Origin: an uncultured Eubacteriales bacterium
GTDB taxonomy: Bacteria > Bacillota > Clostridia > Lachnospirales > Bianqueaceae
Assembly: GCA_902782895.1 (NCBI GenBank)
Contig: CACZPA010000021.1
Location: 1-14,186, forward strand
DNA length: 14,186 nucleotides
Direction: 5' to 3'
A model generated the notes under the pieces. It made no database searches. It saw only the letters and a list, made by a program, of their open reading frames with translations, and was not told where the DNA came from. Positions 13,125 to 14,186 of the stretch are shown here, piece by piece (positions within the stretch are counted from its first letter, which is position 1; every line of letters starts with the position of its first letter). The translations under genes were made by a program, and so were the position numbers.

Positions 13125-13697
13125 ATGGATATCAAAAAAGGCCTGACTTATGTCGCGTACGGTTTTCTGTTCACCTTGATCAACATCAATCTGAACTTCA
13201 ACGGGACAAGCATCAATATCATCCCGGATTTTGTCGGATGGATCCTATTTTTCCTGGCCTATGACAAGCTGGGAACCTATACGAGCGACAAGAGCTTCCT
13301 GAAATGGGGCTTCCTGATCATGGCGGTTTATACGGGCGTTACCTGGATTCTCGGATTCACGTCTCCGGAGATGAATCTCGGGATCATCAATACAGTCTTC
13401 GGCGTCCTGTCCACAGTCCTGATGTTTATTCTCTTCGGTTCGCTCGAGATGGTCGCTCACGATTATGATCCGGCACGGGAGCAGACTATTTACATGCTGA
13501 AAATGCTCAATCTCGTATTAGGCATCGTGTTTGTGGTATTCGGACTGATCATGGCCGGAACGCAGTCCAATATCATGGGTGTATTGACCATACTGATCGG
13601 CGTCGCGCTGCTGGTGCTCGCGATCTATACGGCGTTTGTCCTGTTCAAGCTGCGCAACGCGGTGCAGGCGAGAATCGACAGCCAGGACTCCATCTGA
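13125..13697 (+). CDS. Six-helix integral membrane protein of unknown function
   Basis: The 190-residue protein consists almost wholly of hydrophobic helices at about 5-22, 33-49, 59-78, 86-107, 124-144 and 148-174. It has a short basic N-terminus and a charged C-terminal tail (KLRNAVQARIDSQD). The segment NGTSINIIPDFVGWILFFLA (26-45) with an IIPDFVGW-type motif recurs in unassigned Bacillota membrane proteins (from memory), but I cannot name a function. The ATG at 13125 is chosen because GAGGAGG lies 7 nt upstream; a longer open frame would overlap the esterase gene. It stands 19 bp after the esterase and 13 bp before the acetyltransferase. Confidence 0.8.
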   Translation: MDIKKGLTYVAYGFLFTLININLNFNGTSINIIPDFVGWILFFLAYDKLGTYTSDKSFLKWGFLIMAVYTGVTWILGFTSPEMNLGIINTVFGVLSTVLMFILFGSLEMVAHDYDPAREQTIYMLKMLNLVLGIVFVVFGLIMAGTQSNIMGVLTILIGVALLVLAIYTAFVLFKLRNAVQARIDSQDSI

Positions 13698-13710
13698 ACC
13701 AAGTCCGCTT

Positions 13711-14186
13711 GTGAATACATTACACGTCAGACCGGCGGCAGCAGAGGATTTTGAGAGAATTCTTGAGATTTATGCTGCCGCCAGAGAGATCATGCGGCAA
13801 AGCGGGAATCCAGATCAGTGGGGGACAGAGCATCCGCCCAGAACCCTGATAGAAGAGGATATCCGCGTCGGCCGGTCTTATGTGGTTGTCAGCCTGGAAG
13901 ACGGACAGGAAAAGGTCCGTGGCGTTTTTGTGCTGATTCTCGGCGAGGACCCGACATACCGTGTTATCGAGGACGGACAATGGTTGAACGATGCGCCGTA
14001 CGGGACAATTCACCGGATTGCCGGAGACGGATCCGCAAAAGGTGTTCTCGAAGCGGCCCTTGCCTATGCTGCGGGCAGGGTCCCCAATCTGCGGATCGAC
14101 ACGCATCATGACAATCGGATCATGCAGCATTTGCTGGATAAATACGGCTTCACGCGCTGCGGGATTATCTATGTGGCGGACGGTAC
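13711..14186 (+). CDS. GNAT family N-acetyltransferase, 3' end outside window
   Basis: A frame opening at GTG 13711 runs to the right edge (158 codons, no stop). It matches a GNAT acetyltransferase: beta1 LHVRPAAAEDFERILEIYAA (4-23), the substrate region MRQSGNPDQWG (28-38), IHRIAGDGSAKGVLEAALAY near the acetyl-CoA site (about 100-119), and the typical ending LRIDTHHDNRIMQHLLDKYG then FTRCGIIYV (about 127-155). The fragment is nearly full length, since the family usually ends soon after this stretch. These enzymes move an acetyl group from acetyl-CoA to an amine; the substrate is unknown. No clear Shine-Dalgarno precedes the GTG, so the exact start is uncertain and translation may be coupled to the membrane protein ending 13 bp upstream. 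Confidence 0.85.
   Translation, partial: MNTLHVRPAAAEDFERILEIYAAAREIMRQSGNPDQWGTEHPPRTLIEEDIRVGRSYVVVSLEDGQEKVRGVFVLILGEDPTYRVIEDGQWLNDAPYGTIHRIAGDGSAKGVLEAALAYAAGRVPNLRIDTHHDNRIMQHLLDKYGFTRCGIIYVADG

Overview
The window reads as an ordinary stretch of chromosome from a low-to-mid GC Bacillota, most likely a Clostridia/Lachnospiraceae-type anaerobe. This is inferred from strong GGAGG-type ribosome binding sites, TTGACA-N17-TATAAT-type promoters, intrinsic terminators and the protein families present (clostridial M14 peptidase, MATE, flavin reductase-like split barrel, GNAT). Codons are rich in GCG/CGC/CTG, so many opposite-strand open frames are only shadows of real genes. No rRNA, tRNA, CRISPR array, insertion sequence or phage gene was seen.

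Layout. Positions 3-1181 (+) hold the C-terminal part of an M14 zinc carboxypeptidase that enters from the left and ends at a strong hairpin shared with the opposite strand. On the minus strand lie a metallo-beta-lactamase-fold hydrolase (1285-2058) and a MATE efflux transporter (2164-3516), each with its own promoter. The MATE promoter overlaps that of a divergent FMN-binding split-barrel protein (3705-4106, +). A short probable remnant of a LarA/DUF2088-like gene follows (4134-4313), then an MscS-type channel (4557-5447) and a membrane-anchored Ser/Glu-rich protein (5463-6743) that form a two-gene unit. A terminator and a new promoter start a set of TIM-barrel isomerase-like protein (6969-7781), MFS transporter (7867-9063) and HD-domain protein (9089-9697), which ends at a long hairpin. 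A last promoter at 10001 drives a run of co-oriented genes: beta-lactamase-fold serine hydrolase, cytoplasmic beta-propeller, alpha/beta esterase, six-helix membrane protein and a GNAT acetyltransferase that runs off the right edge.

The most interesting element is the MATE leader (about 3533-3620, minus). A consensus promoter is followed by a Shine-Dalgarno, a nine-codon leader ORF whose stop lies inside the first arm of a 13-bp terminator hairpin, a U6 tract, and then immediately the MATE ribosome binding site. This is the architecture of ribosome-mediated transcription attenuation, known for antibiotic-inducible resistance genes, here placed on a drug-efflux gene. Second are the mscS promoter, boxed by a perfect 13-bp inverted repeat, and a recurring habit of this genome: degenerate short tandem duplications just downstream of stop codons (four places). 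Nothing here amounts to a clearly new multi-gene system; the leader is the best candidate for something undescribed.
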